DNA of 41,321 bases from Phycicoccus avicenniae (GTDB taxonomy: Bacteria; Actinomycetota; Actinomycetes; Actinomycetales; Dermatophilaceae). Positions 1 to 11,417 of this stretch are shown here, in pieces (positions within the stretch are counted from its first letter, which is position 1; every line of letters begins with the position of its first letter). The stretch is taken from the NCBI RefSeq assembly GCF_018139485.1, contig NZ_JAGSNF010000014.1, forward strand, positions 1-41,321, read 5' to 3'. A program made the position numbers and the translations under genes. The notes beneath the pieces were generated by a model. The model saw nothing but the letters and a program-made list of their open reading frames with translations, made no database searches and was not told the DNA's origin.

Positions 1-77
<77 letters not shown>

Positions 78-82
78 ACGAA

Positions 83-103
83 GAGGCGGCATCGCGCCGC
101 CTC
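83..103. terminator. Hairpin next to the poly-C tract
   Basis: GAGGCGGC (83-90) and GCCGCCTC (96-103) form a perfect 8-bp stem with a 5-nt loop. There is no T-run after it. It could terminate a gene lying off the left edge, or be a structure that stalled sequencing and produced the adjacent homopolymer. The rest of 104-153 shows nothing else. Confidence 0.45.
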
Positions 104-153
104 GCTGTGGAGAACTCCGCGGGTGTCCGGGTCCATCCGGGCACCCTGTCGGG

Positions 154-1062
154 ATGCTGCCCACCGACCTCCGCCGGTTTCTCGACACGACCGGAGGCCT
201 CCTCACGACCCCCGACGCCGCGACCCTGGGCGCCGGACCCGACGACCTGGGTCGTCTCGTCCGCGGCGGGGACCTGCATCGGGTCCGCCGCGGCCTGTAC
301 ACCGGCGCCGACGTCTGGGCCATCGCCACGCCCTGGGAGCGGTACGAGCTGACCGTCCGAGGCGTCCTGCGCGCCCACCCCGGCTGGCACGCCTCGCACC
401 ACGCCGCCCTGGCCCTGCACGGCCTTCCGCTCGTCGGCGTGGACCTGACGTGCGTCGACGTGGTGGCCGACGTCGGGACGTCGAAGCGCCGCGGCGGGGT
501 CCATGTCCATCGCCTCGCTGACCACCGTCGCGGGACGGCGCCGCAGGATCCCCGAGCCGTCCCGGTGCCCGAGGCGTGCGTTCTCACGACCGCTGCGTCG
601 GGGACGGAGGCCGGTCTCGTGGCGATGGACGCCGCCGTCCACGCGGGCACCTGCACCCAGGAGGATCTCCGAACGGCGGCGTCGGCCCTGGTTCGCGGAC
701 GGCGGGGGGCCCTGGCCGCCGTGGAGCACGTCGACCCCGCGTGCGAGTCACCGGGCGAGACCAGGACACGGCTCCTGCTGACCCTCGCCGGGTGGACGGT
801 GCGCTCGCAGGTCGAGATCTCCGACGTCGACGGCCTCGTCGGCCGTGTCGACCTGCTCGTCGGGGCCCGGGTCGTCGTCGAGTTCGACGGGGCCGTGAAG
901 TACTCGGGCGCCGACGGGCGGGCCGCTCTCGTGGCGGAGAAGCGTCGGGAGGACCGGCTCCGTGCGGCCGGCTACGTCGTCGTCCGGGTCACGTGGGACG
1001 ACCTCCGGCGGCCGGACCGGCTCGTCGCCCGTGTCCGGGCGGCGTGCGCGCTCGCGGCCTGA
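154..1062 (+). CDS. AbiEi-type winged-helix protein with DUF559-like C-terminal nuclease-fold domain
   Basis: A 302-residue protein. The first ~60 residues (LRRFLDTTGGLLTTPDAA followed by LHRVRRGLYTG) resemble the N-terminal winged-helix domain of AbiEi-type type IV antitoxins and related transcriptional regulators. The C-terminal ~80 residues carry VDLLVGARVVVEFDGAVKY and later RREDRLRAAGYVVVRVTWDDL. This pattern is typical of DUF559 / very-short-patch-repair-like PD-(D/E)XK proteins, with D and E-x-D as likely metal ligands. This two-domain form is common in actinobacteria and is usually annotated as a hypothetical or AbiEi-like protein. No AbiEii nucleotidyltransferase toxin partner is next to it, though the left edge cuts the context. 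The ATG at 154 lacks a clear Shine-Dalgarno sequence. Function is inferred from domain resemblance only. Confidence 0.75.
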   Translation: MLPTDLRRFLDTTGGLLTTPDAATLGAGPDDLGRLVRGGDLHRVRRGLYTGADVWAIATPWERYELTVRGVLRAHPGWHASHHAALALHGLPLVGVDLTCVDVVADVGTSKRRGGVHVHRLADHRRGTAPQDPRAVPVPEACVLTTAASGTEAGLVAMDAAVHAGTCTQEDLRTAASALVRGRRGALAAVEHVDPACESPGETRTRLLLTLAGWTVRSQVEISDVDGLVGRVDLLVGARVVVEFDGAVKYSGADGRAALVAEKRREDRLRAAGYVVVRVTWDDLRRPDRLVARVRAACALAA

Positions 1063-1081
1063 CGAGCCCGCTTCCCGACGT

Positions 1082-1148
1082 CGAGCCTGCTGCGGGAGGC
1101 TCGCACCCACCGAACGGGCTCGGGAGGACGTCGTCGGCTCACGAGCCG
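1082..1148. terminator. Hairpins between convergent genes
   Basis: The 92-nt gap between the first gene and psuG, which converge here, holds two inverted repeats. CGAGCCT (1082-1088) pairs with AGGCTCG (1097-1103), and CGGCTC (1135-1140) pairs with GAGCCG (1143-1148), 7 nt beyond the psuG stop codon. They probably act as a bidirectional terminator. T-runs are absent, as is common for high-GC terminators. Confidence 0.5.
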
Positions 1149-1154
1149 AGAGGG

Positions 1155-2081
1155 TCAGCGGAGGGCGGCGAGCGCGACGGCGACCTGCGTCCCGACCCGG
1201 GCGTTGTGCTCGACGAGGGCGATGTTCGTCCGCAGCGACCGTCCGTCCGACAGCTCGACGATCCGGCCGAGCAGGTACGGGGTGATGTCCTTGCCCACGA
1301 CCCCGACGGCGTCCGCGTCGGCGAGCGCGCGGTCGATGACCCCGTCGATGTCGGCCCGCGTCATCTCGTCCGACTCCGGCACCGGGTTCGCCACCGCGAC
1401 GCCGGACTCCAGGCCGAGGTCCCACGTCGCCCGGAGCATCGACGCGACCTCGGCGGGGGTGTCGAGCCGCATCGGCACCAGGAGGCCGGAGGAACGGGAG
1501 AAGAACGAGGGGAACTCGTCGGTCCCGACCCCCACGACCGGCACCCCGAGCGTCTCGAGCACCTCGAGGGTGAGCCCGATGTCGAGGATCGACTTCACCC
1601 CGGCCGAGACGACGGCGACCTTCGTCCGGGACAGCTCGGTGAGGTCGGCGGAGACGTCCATCGACCGCTCGGCGCCCCGGTGCACCCCGCCGAGCCCGCC
1701 CGTCACGAACACCTCGATGCCCGCGAGCGCCGCGATCCGCATCGTGCTCGCGACGGTCGTCGCCCCGTGCCCGCCGGTCGCGACGACGTGGCCGAGGTCG
1801 CGGACGCTCACCTTGCGCACCGACGCGTCGGAGGCGAGCAGCTCGAGGTCGTCGGCGGACAGCCCGACGGTCGGCCGGCCCCGCAGCACGGCGATCGTCG
1901 CGGGGACGGCCCCGTGCTCGCGGACGATGCCCTCGACCGTGCGCGCCATCGCGACGTTCTGGGGATAGGGCATGCCGTGGCTGATGATCGTCGACTCCAG
2001 CGCCACGACGGGCTGCCCGGCGGCGAGCGCGTCGGCGACCTCGGGGGCCACGGCGAGCGGGGAACGGGGGGCGTCGGTCAT
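1155..2081 (-). CDS. psuG: Pseudouridine-5'-phosphate glycosidase
   Basis: A 308-residue protein, the usual family length. It reversibly cleaves pseudouridine 5'-phosphate to uracil and ribose 5-phosphate, the second step of pseudouridine breakdown in the cytoplasm. Family signatures are clear: VVALESTIISHGMPYPQN near the N terminus, the glycine-rich ATGGHGATTVASTMRIA, FVTGGLGGVHRGAE, and the SVSAGVKSILD-like lysine segment VVSAGVKSILDIG. An ATG at 2081 is preceded by GAGGAG eight bases upstream. Its start overlaps the psuK stop as ATGA, so the two are probably translationally coupled. The open frame extends further upstream to 2387, but that part overlaps psuK and is not homologous to the family. 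Confidence 0.95.
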   Translation of the reverse strand: MTDAPRSPLAVAPEVADALAAGQPVVALESTIISHGMPYPQNVAMARTVEGIVREHGAVPATIAVLRGRPTVGLSADDLELLASDASVRKVSVRDLGHVVATGGHGATTVASTMRIAALAGIEVFVTGGLGGVHRGAERSMDVSADLTELSRTKVAVVSAGVKSILDIGLTLEVLETLGVPVVGVGTDEFPSFFSRSSGLLVPMRLDTPAEVASMLRATWDLGLESGVAVANPVPESDEMTRADIDGVIDRALADADAVGVVGKDITPYLLGRIVELSDGRSLRTNIALVEHNARVGTQVAVALAALR

Positions 2082-3064
2082 CGGTGGGTCTCCTCGACGG
2101 GCGGGTCGGTGGGGGTGAGGTGCCGGCGCAGGAGTGCGGCGGACAGGTCGGAGCGGACGGTCTCGGGCGAGGCACAGGTGAGCGCCGCGGCGACCTGCCC
2201 GAGCCGGGCCGCCTCGACGACGTCGGCCCCGGCGAGGAGGGCGTGCACGTATCCGGCGGTCATCGCGTCGCCCGCGCCGGTGACGTCGACGACCTCGGTG
2301 GCCGGGGCCCCGACGGCGACGGCACGGCGGGGCGCGGTCCCGTCGTCGACGGACAGCAGGCTGCCCCGCTCGCCCCGGCGGACCCACACGTGACGGACCC
2401 CGTGCCGGTGCAGCTCGTCCGCGGCGGCCAGCACGTCACCGGTGTCGGGACCGACGCCGTGCCCGACGAGGGCGGCGAGCTCGTCGACGTTCGGGGTCAC
2501 GGTGTGCACCGGGCGCCCCTCGGCGAGGGCGGCCCGCACCCCGTCGGCCTTCACGACGCTCACCGGCTCGACGACGACCGGGACCGCCGCGTCCGCTGCC
2601 GCCTCGAGGAGGACGGCGAGCACCTCCGCGGGCGGGTTGGCGTCGAGCACGAGGAACGAGGTCCCCGCGAGGAGGTCCGGCACGTGGGCGACGTCGGCGG
2701 CGCGCAGCTCGTCGGTCGCCCGCATGTCGGCGACCGCGACGAGCAGGTCCCCGGCCCCGTCCAGGACGGCCGTGTAGGTGCCCGTGGGATGAGGTGTGAC
2801 GACGACGTGCCGGCAGTCGACGCCGGCCGCGGCGGTCCGTCCGAGGACGGTCTCGGCGGCCGGGTCCGCGCCGACCGGGGCGACGAGCCCGACGGAGGTG
2901 CCGAGCAGGGCGAGGTTCTCGGCGATGTTGCGCCCCACGCCCCCGACACCACTGACGGCCGTGCCCGGGTTGCTCGTCCCGAGGACGGGCGCCGCGACAG
3001 TGCGCAGCTTGGCGTCGAGCACGGCGCCGCCGACGACGAGGACTCGGGCGGGGGCGGCGGGCAC
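2078..3064 (-). CDS. psuK: PfkB-family carbohydrate kinase, probably pseudouridine kinase
   Basis: A 328-residue PfkB/ribokinase-fold protein. The N-terminal VLVVGGAVLDAKLRT and VSGVGGVGRNIAENLALLG mark the substrate side. The C-terminal VVDVTGAGDAMTAGYVHAL carries the GAGD anion hole with the catalytic Asp. On its own the family fixes only a sugar or nucleoside kinase. The 4-nt overlap with psuG makes pseudouridine the likely substrate, giving pseudouridine 5'-phosphate for PsuG. The start is a GTG at 3064 with no obvious Shine-Dalgarno sequence. A TAGGCT hexamer lies six bases upstream of the GTG, which would suit a nearly leaderless transcript. Confidence 0.88.
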   Translation of the reverse strand: MPAAPARVLVVGGAVLDAKLRTVAAPVLGTSNPGTAVSGVGGVGRNIAENLALLGTSVGLVAPVGADPAAETVLGRTAAAGVDCRHVVVTPHPTGTYTAVLDGAGDLLVAVADMRATDELRAADVAHVPDLLAGTSFLVLDANPPAEVLAVLLEAAADAAVPVVVEPVSVVKADGVRAALAEGRPVHTVTPNVDELAALVGHGVGPDTGDVLAAADELHRHGVRHVWVRRGERGSLLSVDDGTAPRRAVAVGAPATEVVDVTGAGDAMTAGYVHALLAGADVVEAARLGQVAAALTCASPETVRSDLSAALLRRHLTPTDPPVEETHR

Positions 3065-3070
3065 TGCGTC

Positions 3071-3076
3071 AGCCTA
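3071..3076 (-). promoter_or_regulatory. Candidate -10 hexamer TAGGCT for psuK-psuG
   Basis: On the minus strand TAGGCT lies six bases before the psuK GTG. The same TAGRCT hexamer occurs upstream of four other gene groups in this window. No good -35 was found. If used, the mRNA would start at or beside the GTG codon. Confidence 0.35.
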
Positions 3077-3115
3077 GGTGCCCTCGGCCGCGACGTCGGT
3101 CAGGCGGAGGCGTCG

Positions 3116-4402
3116 TCAGCGAGGGAGCCGGCGACCGGCCGCCTTGCGCCAGGCACTGAACGAGGTCACCGGACCGGCATGCGGGACGACGAGCCACGGC
3201 CACGGGTGTCGCACGGCGACGTCGAGTCGGGAGGCCCGCAGCCCGAACCCGGGAACGGGGGCGTGGGTCACCGCGAGCGGGGTCCCGGCGAGCTCCTGGA
3301 CGACCCTGCCGCGGGACACCCGGACCTCGCGCTCCTCCCCCAGCTCGGCCAGGGTCTGGGCGAGGAAGACGAGCCGCTTGCCGGACAGCCGCAGCCGGCG
3401 CAGCAGCGGCTCGTCGAAGCAGAACACGGCGGGCGCGTCGGGGTGCGCGGCGAGCGCCGGATCGTCGCTGCCGAGCGACTCCGCGGTGAGCCACACCGCC
3501 TCGACCGGCCCGTCACCCGCGGGTGCGGAGGGGCCTGCGGTCGCCTCGGGGTCTTCGTCCCGGCGCAGCCGCGGGTCCGGTTCGGCGACGCGGCCGGCGG
3601 CGCTCCCGACGTGGTCGGTGTCCGGCCAGTCCTCGATCGGGCAGGCGTCCCGCAAGGCGCAGCCGTCGCACAGCCCGGGCGCCCGCTTGCGCACCTGCCA
3701 GCGGGAGAAGCCGTAGGCCTTGGCGCTCCCGGCGCCGACGGTCCACTGCCACCCGAGCCGGTTGGCGGCGCGTGACCCGTCGAGGAGATGGGTGAAGAAC
3801 GCGTCCTCCCCGGGTCGCCAGCCCCAGCCCTCGCGCACCGTCCAGTGCGAGGACAGCCACATCCGGGTCTGGTTGACGAGCCATCCGTCCCGCTCGAGCT
3901 CGCCGACGGTGAGGTCGAGGCACGCCATGTCGCGCGACCACGGGGCCGTCCGGGAGGCCGGGTCGTCGGGTCCGTCCGGGCGTGGCTCGTCGGTGGGCGC
4001 GTCGTGCCGGAGCGCGGACCGGGTGGCGGTGCCCAGCCGGGCGTAGAGGTGGCGCGCGTACTCCTGCCACAGCAGCTCGTCGCGGAACTTCCGCACGTCG
4101 CCGGACGGCCCGCCGGCGACGTGGTCCCAGACCTCCCGCAGCGGCAGCAGGCCGTGCCGGATCCACGGGGACAAGGCCGACGCGCCCCGCGCGTCCTGCG
4201 GCCACACCTGGTTGCGCCGCCGGGCGTAGCCCGTGACGTCGAAGGCGGCGAGCGCCGAGTCCGCGGCCCGCTGGCCGCCGGGGAACCGTCCGCTCGCGCG
4301 CACCCTGTCCGGGCCCTCCGCCGTGAGGTCGCCGAGGTGCTCGGCGACCCAGGCGACGACGGCGCCGGGGTCACCGGCCGGGAGGGCGGGCAGCAGGGGC
4401 AC
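3116..4402 (-). CDS. Photolyase/cryptochrome-family protein with reversed domain order
   Basis: A 428-residue protein read from the GTG at 4402, seven bases after the mazG stop; an in-frame ORF to 4450 would overlap mazG. Residues ~58-240 match the helical FAD-binding domain of photolyases: YARRRNQ, then ASALSPWIRHGLLPLREVW, FRDELLWQEYARHLYA, GWLVNQTRMWLSSHW and AANRLGWQWTVGAGSAKAYGF. In ordinary photolyases this domain is C-terminal. Here it comes first and is followed by a Cys-containing linker (C245, C248, C254). Residues ~300-425 then look like the normally N-terminal alpha/beta antenna domain: VWLTAESLGSDDPALAAH, VFCFDEPLLRR, GKRLVFLAQTLAEL and a final TSFSAWRKAAG. The protein therefore looks circularly permuted. 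DNA repair or light-sensing activity is inferred. It is probably cotranscribed with mfd and mazG. Confidence 0.82.
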   Translation of the reverse strand: MPLLPALPAGDPGAVVAWVAEHLGDLTAEGPDRVRASGRFPGGQRAADSALAAFDVTGYARRRNQVWPQDARGASALSPWIRHGLLPLREVWDHVAGGPSGDVRKFRDELLWQEYARHLYARLGTATRSALRHDAPTDEPRPDGPDDPASRTAPWSRDMACLDLTVGELERDGWLVNQTRMWLSSHWTVREGWGWRPGEDAFFTHLLDGSRAANRLGWQWTVGAGSAKAYGFSRWQVRKRAPGLCDGCALRDACPIEDWPDTDHVGSAAGRVAEPDPRLRRDEDPEATAGPSAPAGDGPVEAVWLTAESLGSDDPALAAHPDAPAVFCFDEPLLRRLRLSGKRLVFLAQTLAELGEEREVRVSRGRVVQELAGTPLAVTHAPVPGFGLRASRLDVAVRHPWPWLVVPHAGPVTSFSAWRKAAGRRLPR

Positions 4403-4409
4403 GGCCGGC

Positions 4410-5366
4410 CTACGTCCCCGGCTTCGTCGGCGTCGGCGAGGCGACGGCACGCAGGGCGGCGCGGGCGTCGGCCTCGGCGGCGGCCAGGCGCTCCTGGGCC
4501 ACCTCGAGCCGCGCGAGCGCCTCCGGGTCGAGCTCCCTCCCCCGGCGCCGGGCGCGCGAGCGCACCTTGCTGGCGGTGAGGTCGACCGGCAGGGTCGCCG
4601 GCACCCCGTCGAGCAGGTCCGCGGCGTCCGCCCGGCCCCCCTTCTCGGTGGCCTTGATCCGCTCCCACTCCTGCTCGACCTGCTCCGGGCTCGACGCCTC
4701 GCCGTCGGCGAAGACGTGCGGGTGCCGGCGGACGAGCTTGTCGACGAGGAGGCCGGCGACCGTGTCGACGTCGAAGGCCGCGTCCGGGTGGGCGTCCTCG
4801 GCGACCCGGGCGTGGAAGACGACCTGGAGCAGGACGTCCCCGAGCTCCTCGGCGAGGTGGTCGGCGTCGCCGCTCCCGATCGCCTCGAGGACCTCGTGGG
4901 CCTCCTCGAGGAGGTACGGGGCGAGGCTCGTGTGCGTCTGCTCGGCGTCCCAGGGGCAGCCCCCGGGCGAACGGAGCCGGTCCATCGCGGCGACGACGTC
5001 GAGGAGCCGGCCCCCCTGGACGTCCCACGAGCCGACGACGACCTCGACGTCCGGCGGGGTCTCGAGACGGGAGACCTCGGACGCGAGCGCGTCCGTCAGC
5101 CCAGGGTCGGCGTCCGAGGAGCCGAGCCACACGACGTCGACGTCGTCCGCCGCGTCGACGAGGGTGCGGGCGAGGGCGGCCGGCGCGAGGGGGCCGAGGC
5201 ACTCGACGTGGAGGCCGGCCTCGACGAGGGCCTCGACGAGCGGCTCGTCGTCGGTGCGGGCGAGCAGCCGGCCGGCCGTCGTCACGGCCTCCCACGCGCC
5301 GTGCGACAGCAGACCCGGGGCGACCCGGGGCGAGGTGACGACGAGCCCGAGCCGCCCGGCCGTCAC
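4410..5366 (-). CDS. mazG: MazG-family nucleoside triphosphate pyrophosphohydrolase
   Basis: A 318-residue protein. Residues from ~125 form a MazG domain: MDRLRSPGGCPWDAEQTH, then EEAHEVLEAI and EELGDVLLQVVFHA. These supply the acidic EExxE and ExxD residues that bind Mg and the NTP. MazG hydrolyses nucleoside triphosphates to monophosphates and pyrophosphate and acts in house-cleaning of damaged nucleotides. The first ~115 residues are a separate region, possibly a shrunken relative of the tetrapyrrole-methylase domain fused to MazG in other bacteria; I could not confirm this. The GTG at 5366 overlaps the stop of the upstream lipoprotein gene as GTGA. The longer open frame to 5966 runs through that gene and is not used. 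Confidence 0.92.
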   Translation of the reverse strand: MTAGRLGLVVTSPRVAPGLLSHGAWEAVTTAGRLLARTDDEPLVEALVEAGLHVECLGPLAPAALARTLVDAADDVDVVWLGSSDADPGLTDALASEVSRLETPPDVEVVVGSWDVQGGRLLDVVAAMDRLRSPGGCPWDAEQTHTSLAPYLLEEAHEVLEAIGSGDADHLAEELGDVLLQVVFHARVAEDAHPDAAFDVDTVAGLLVDKLVRRHPHVFADGEASSPEQVEQEWERIKATEKGGRADAADLLDGVPATLPVDLTASKVRSRARRRGRELDPEALARLEVAQERLAAAEADARAALRAVASPTPTKPGT

Positions 5367-5907
5367 GGGGCGGCGGCCTCGGGCTCGGACTGGATCCACT
5401 CCGGCGTCATCGGCGCGACGGCGGCGACGTCGGAGTCGAAGTCGCCGAAGCGGGGGTTGACCTCGATGTCCTGCTCGTTGATCCGGGCGACGAGCGCCTG
5501 CTCGTCCTCGGGGGTGAACTGCTGGCTCTGGGCCGCGGTGTTGAGCGCGTTGAAGAAGCGCAGGACGCGGACCGTCGCGTCGCTCGGCTCGCGGACCCCG
5601 GCCTGCCGGGCGTCCCGCTCGGCGACCGACTCGGAGGCGACGATGCCGTTCTCCTCGAAGAACGCCAGCGCGGGGTCGGCGCGGACGAGGGCGGTGAGGG
5701 CGCTCGTGGGGTCGAACGGCTGCTGGAGCACCCCCATCGCGTTGACCTCCTCGATGACGGTCTGCACCTCGGTCTCGGTGATGACGCGACCGTCGACCGT
5801 GGCGGCGCGGTCGGTCTCGAGCGAGCCGCAGCCGGCGGTGACGAGCGCGGCCGCCAGGGTCAGCGCGGCGGCGGTGCGACGAACCGGGAGGGTCACGAGC
5901 AGTCCTT

Positions 5908-5911
<4 letters not shown>
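5363..5911 (-). CDS. SurA-N-like lipoprotein
   Basis: A 182-residue exported lipoprotein. An N-terminal hydrophobic stretch ends in the lipobox LVTAGC, so Cys28 would be lipidated and the protein anchored outside the membrane. The mature part begins with AATVDGRVITETEVQTVIEE, the pattern of the SurA/PrsA N-terminal chaperone module, and is otherwise helical. No parvulin peptidyl-prolyl isomerase domain follows, so it is a chaperone-module-only protein. Such proteins commonly sit between mfd and mazG in actinobacteria. Start and stop both overlap the neighbours by 4 nt (ATGA with mfd, GTGA with mazG), so the three genes are almost certainly one transcript. Confidence 0.85.
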
Positions 5912-9525
<3,614 letters not shown>

Positions 9526-9555
9526 CGACAGCCCGGTCCTCGTGCCGCCTCCCGG

Positions 9556-10521
9556 TCAGCGGAGGTCCGGGAGTCTCGGGGAGCGGGCGAGGACCTCGGC
9601 GAACTGCTCCTGCTTGGTCTCCGTCCGGAGCGTCCAGTCGGCGATGCTGTTGAGTGGGGAGTCGAAGTACGTGAAGGCCACCCCGCCGGCGTCGACGAGC
9701 GCCGCGTAGGTCTCCCCCAGGAGAGCCGGCCGTTCGTCCGCGGCAGTGTCGGTCGTGCCGGTCTCGGCCACGGCCCAGCGGACCCCCTTCTCCCGGGCCC
9801 ACGCGGAGAACGGGGCGAAGTACTCGCGGGGCAGGTCGGTCACCTCCTCGACCCTCGTCCCGCCGCGCTCGACGCCGTACATCTGGTAGACGTCGAAGCC
9901 CGCGACGTCGACCGTCGTCCGCGGCCAGATCCGGTCGAGGGCGTACGCCGGCGGTCCGTTCACCTGGTTCCAGCCGGTGAGCACGACGGTGAAGCCGACG
10001 TTGGGCGCCCTCTCCCGCAGGACGGGGCCGAGCCGCTCCTGGACGGTCCGCCACGCGGCGATGTCGCCGTCCCCCTCGGGCTCGTGGTGCAGGGCCACCC
10101 ACACGGGACCGGGGAGGTCTGCGAGCCCGTCGGCGAGCGCGCGGGTCCACTCGTCCCGTGCACCCACGGCCGCCTCCTCCCACGGCACCTGGAGCTTGAA
10201 GCTGATCCAGGGCAGACGGCCGGCCGCCAGGTCGGACCGGGCGGTGTCGACGGCCTCGCCGCGCTGATCCGCCCGCCAGTACGTGCGCCGCACGCCGAGG
10301 GCACCCACCCGGTCCTCGAGCGTCGCCGGGTCGTCGTTGCCACCGACCGCCGCCCCGACGTAGGCCCCGCACGCCGGGATCCCCCGTGCGGAGTACTCAC
10401 AGCCGTTGCTGAGGGTGCCGGGCGCTTCGCGCGACCAGACCGCCCAGCCCACGACGAGCGCGACCACGAAGGCCACGACGACGAGCGCACGGCGGGGCGT
10501 CACCCCCGTCGTCCCGGTCAC
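9556..10521 (-). CDS. Membrane-anchored GH-A-like glycoside hydrolase (paralogue A)
   Basis: About 321 residues. A short basic N terminus and one hydrophobic segment (ALVVVAFVVALVVGWAVW) indicate a signal anchor, with the rest outside the membrane. The ectodomain begins SNGCEYSARGIPACGAYVG, whose two Cys probably form a disulfide. It carries VWVALHHEPEGDGD, where HHEPE resembles the acid/base Glu of GH26 and related clan GH-A enzymes, and RWAVAETGTTD, a plausible nucleophile Glu. It is collinear over its whole ectodomain with the protein at 20283-21422. The substrate is unknown; the cluster's own polysaccharide is the simplest guess. The GTG at 10521 lies 14 bases after the sulfotransferase stop; a GTG at 10503 is also possible. 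It is the last gene of a three-gene transcript. Confidence 0.75.
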   Translation of the reverse strand: MTGTTGVTPRRALVVVAFVVALVVGWAVWSREAPGTLSNGCEYSARGIPACGAYVGAAVGGNDDPATLEDRVGALGVRRTYWRADQRGEAVDTARSDLAAGRLPWISFKLQVPWEEAAVGARDEWTRALADGLADLPGPVWVALHHEPEGDGDIAAWRTVQERLGPVLRERAPNVGFTVVLTGWNQVNGPPAYALDRIWPRTTVDVAGFDVYQMYGVERGGTRVEEVTDLPREYFAPFSAWAREKGVRWAVAETGTTDTAADERPALLGETYAALVDAGGVAFTYFDSPLNSIADWTLRTETKQEQFAEVLARSPRLPDLR

Positions 10522-10535
10522 CGGTCGGCCGGCGG

Positions 10536-11417
10536 TCAGGCGTCGCCCCGGTCGTCCGCCCGCCACGACGGCGGGCGCCCGAGATGGGCGGCGAGGGCAC
10601 GGTCCGACGGCTCGAAGTACCGCTCCAGCCGTGCGCGGAGGTCGACGTCCATGGCCGCGCGGGGCCGGGCGTTCTCCCGCCGGAACCCGTCCGGGAGCCA
10701 ACCGGCGAGCCCCAGCCACGCGAACAGGCCCGTGAGCTCCGCCTCCGGGTCGACGAACATCCGGTCGGCGTCGACGACGTGGACCCGCTCGCGTCCGAGC
10801 TCGCGGACGAGCCGCTCGACCTGCTCCGCGTACCGGCCCCGCCCGAGGTAGGCGTGGTGCCGGTGCGAGAAGCTCTCGTACCTCGGGTCCTCCAGGATGC
10901 GCTCGACCTCGCCGTCGAGGCGCGACTCCTCGGCCTCCAGGGCCTCCTCGAACTGCAGGGTCTCGAACCCGCGGGCGAGCTCGTGGCGGTGCGCGGAGTG
11001 GGCGCGGTCGACGGGGTTGCGCACGACGAGAATGACCTTGACGTCGGGGAGGTCCTCGGCGATCCGGGCGGCAGCCAGGGGGTGGAAGGCGTAGTACCCG
11101 CTGCTCTCGAAGGTCGACTGCCCGGCACGACCGAGACGCAGCGGGAAATGGCCCAGGTACCACCGGCGGCCCCGGTGGTGGTTCAGGTCGAAGTAGCCGA
11201 TGCCCTTCGACGCCGTCGGCCTCGCGATGTCGGGGTGCTCGCTCAGCGTCCGGAACAGCGAGGTCGTCCCGGCGCGCTGGGCGCCGACGACGAGGAAGTC
11301 GGGCTCCATCCGCCACCGGGCCGTCGCCTGCCCGACGGCGAGGACACCGCGGCGGGCGACGGCGCCCGCCCGCCCGGTCGACGGGACCCGCCCTCGCGGT
11401 AGTCGTCTAGGTCGCAC
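10536..11417 (-). CDS. Sulfotransferase (PAPS-dependent family)
   Basis: A 293-residue protein that should transfer sulfate from 3'-phosphoadenylyl sulfate, probably to a glycan. FLVVGAQRAGTTSLFRTL (residues ~41-58) is the 5'-phosphosulfate-binding loop. VILVVRNPVDRAHSAH is the 3'-phosphate-binding segment with the conserved Arg and Ser. The spacing resembles heparan-sulfate-type and bacterial sulfotransferases. The start is a GTG at 11417 that overlaps the end of the upstream kinase gene by 11 nt. The fold begins only at residue ~38, so a start at the ATG at 11309 (MEPDFLVV) is possible; neither has a strong ribosome-binding site. Context suggests sulfation of the exopolysaccharide, not small-molecule metabolism. 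Confidence 0.85.
   Translation of the reverse strand: MRPRRLPRGRVPSTGRAGAVARRGVLAVGQATARWRMEPDFLVVGAQRAGTTSLFRTLSEHPDIARPTASKGIGYFDLNHHRGRRWYLGHFPLRLGRAGQSTFESSGYYAFHPLAAARIAEDLPDVKVILVVRNPVDRAHSAHRHELARGFETLQFEEALEAEESRLDGEVERILEDPRYESFSHRHHAYLGRGRYAEQVERLVRELGRERVHVVDADRMFVDPEAELTGLFAWLGLAGWLPDGFRRENARPRAAMDVDLRARLERYFEPSDRALAAHLGRPPSWRADDRGDA

Noticed and set aside
576-2393. 605-codon plus-strand open frame over psuG
   Set aside because: It crosses the end of the first gene and runs antisense to psuG and psuK; no recognisable domain.
3501-3680. Iron-sulfur cluster in the photolyase-like protein
   Set aside because: Only three Cys lie close together (245, 248, 254) and no fourth ligand is evident. 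Their spacing does not match the four-Cys pattern of FeS photolyases, so I do not claim a cluster.
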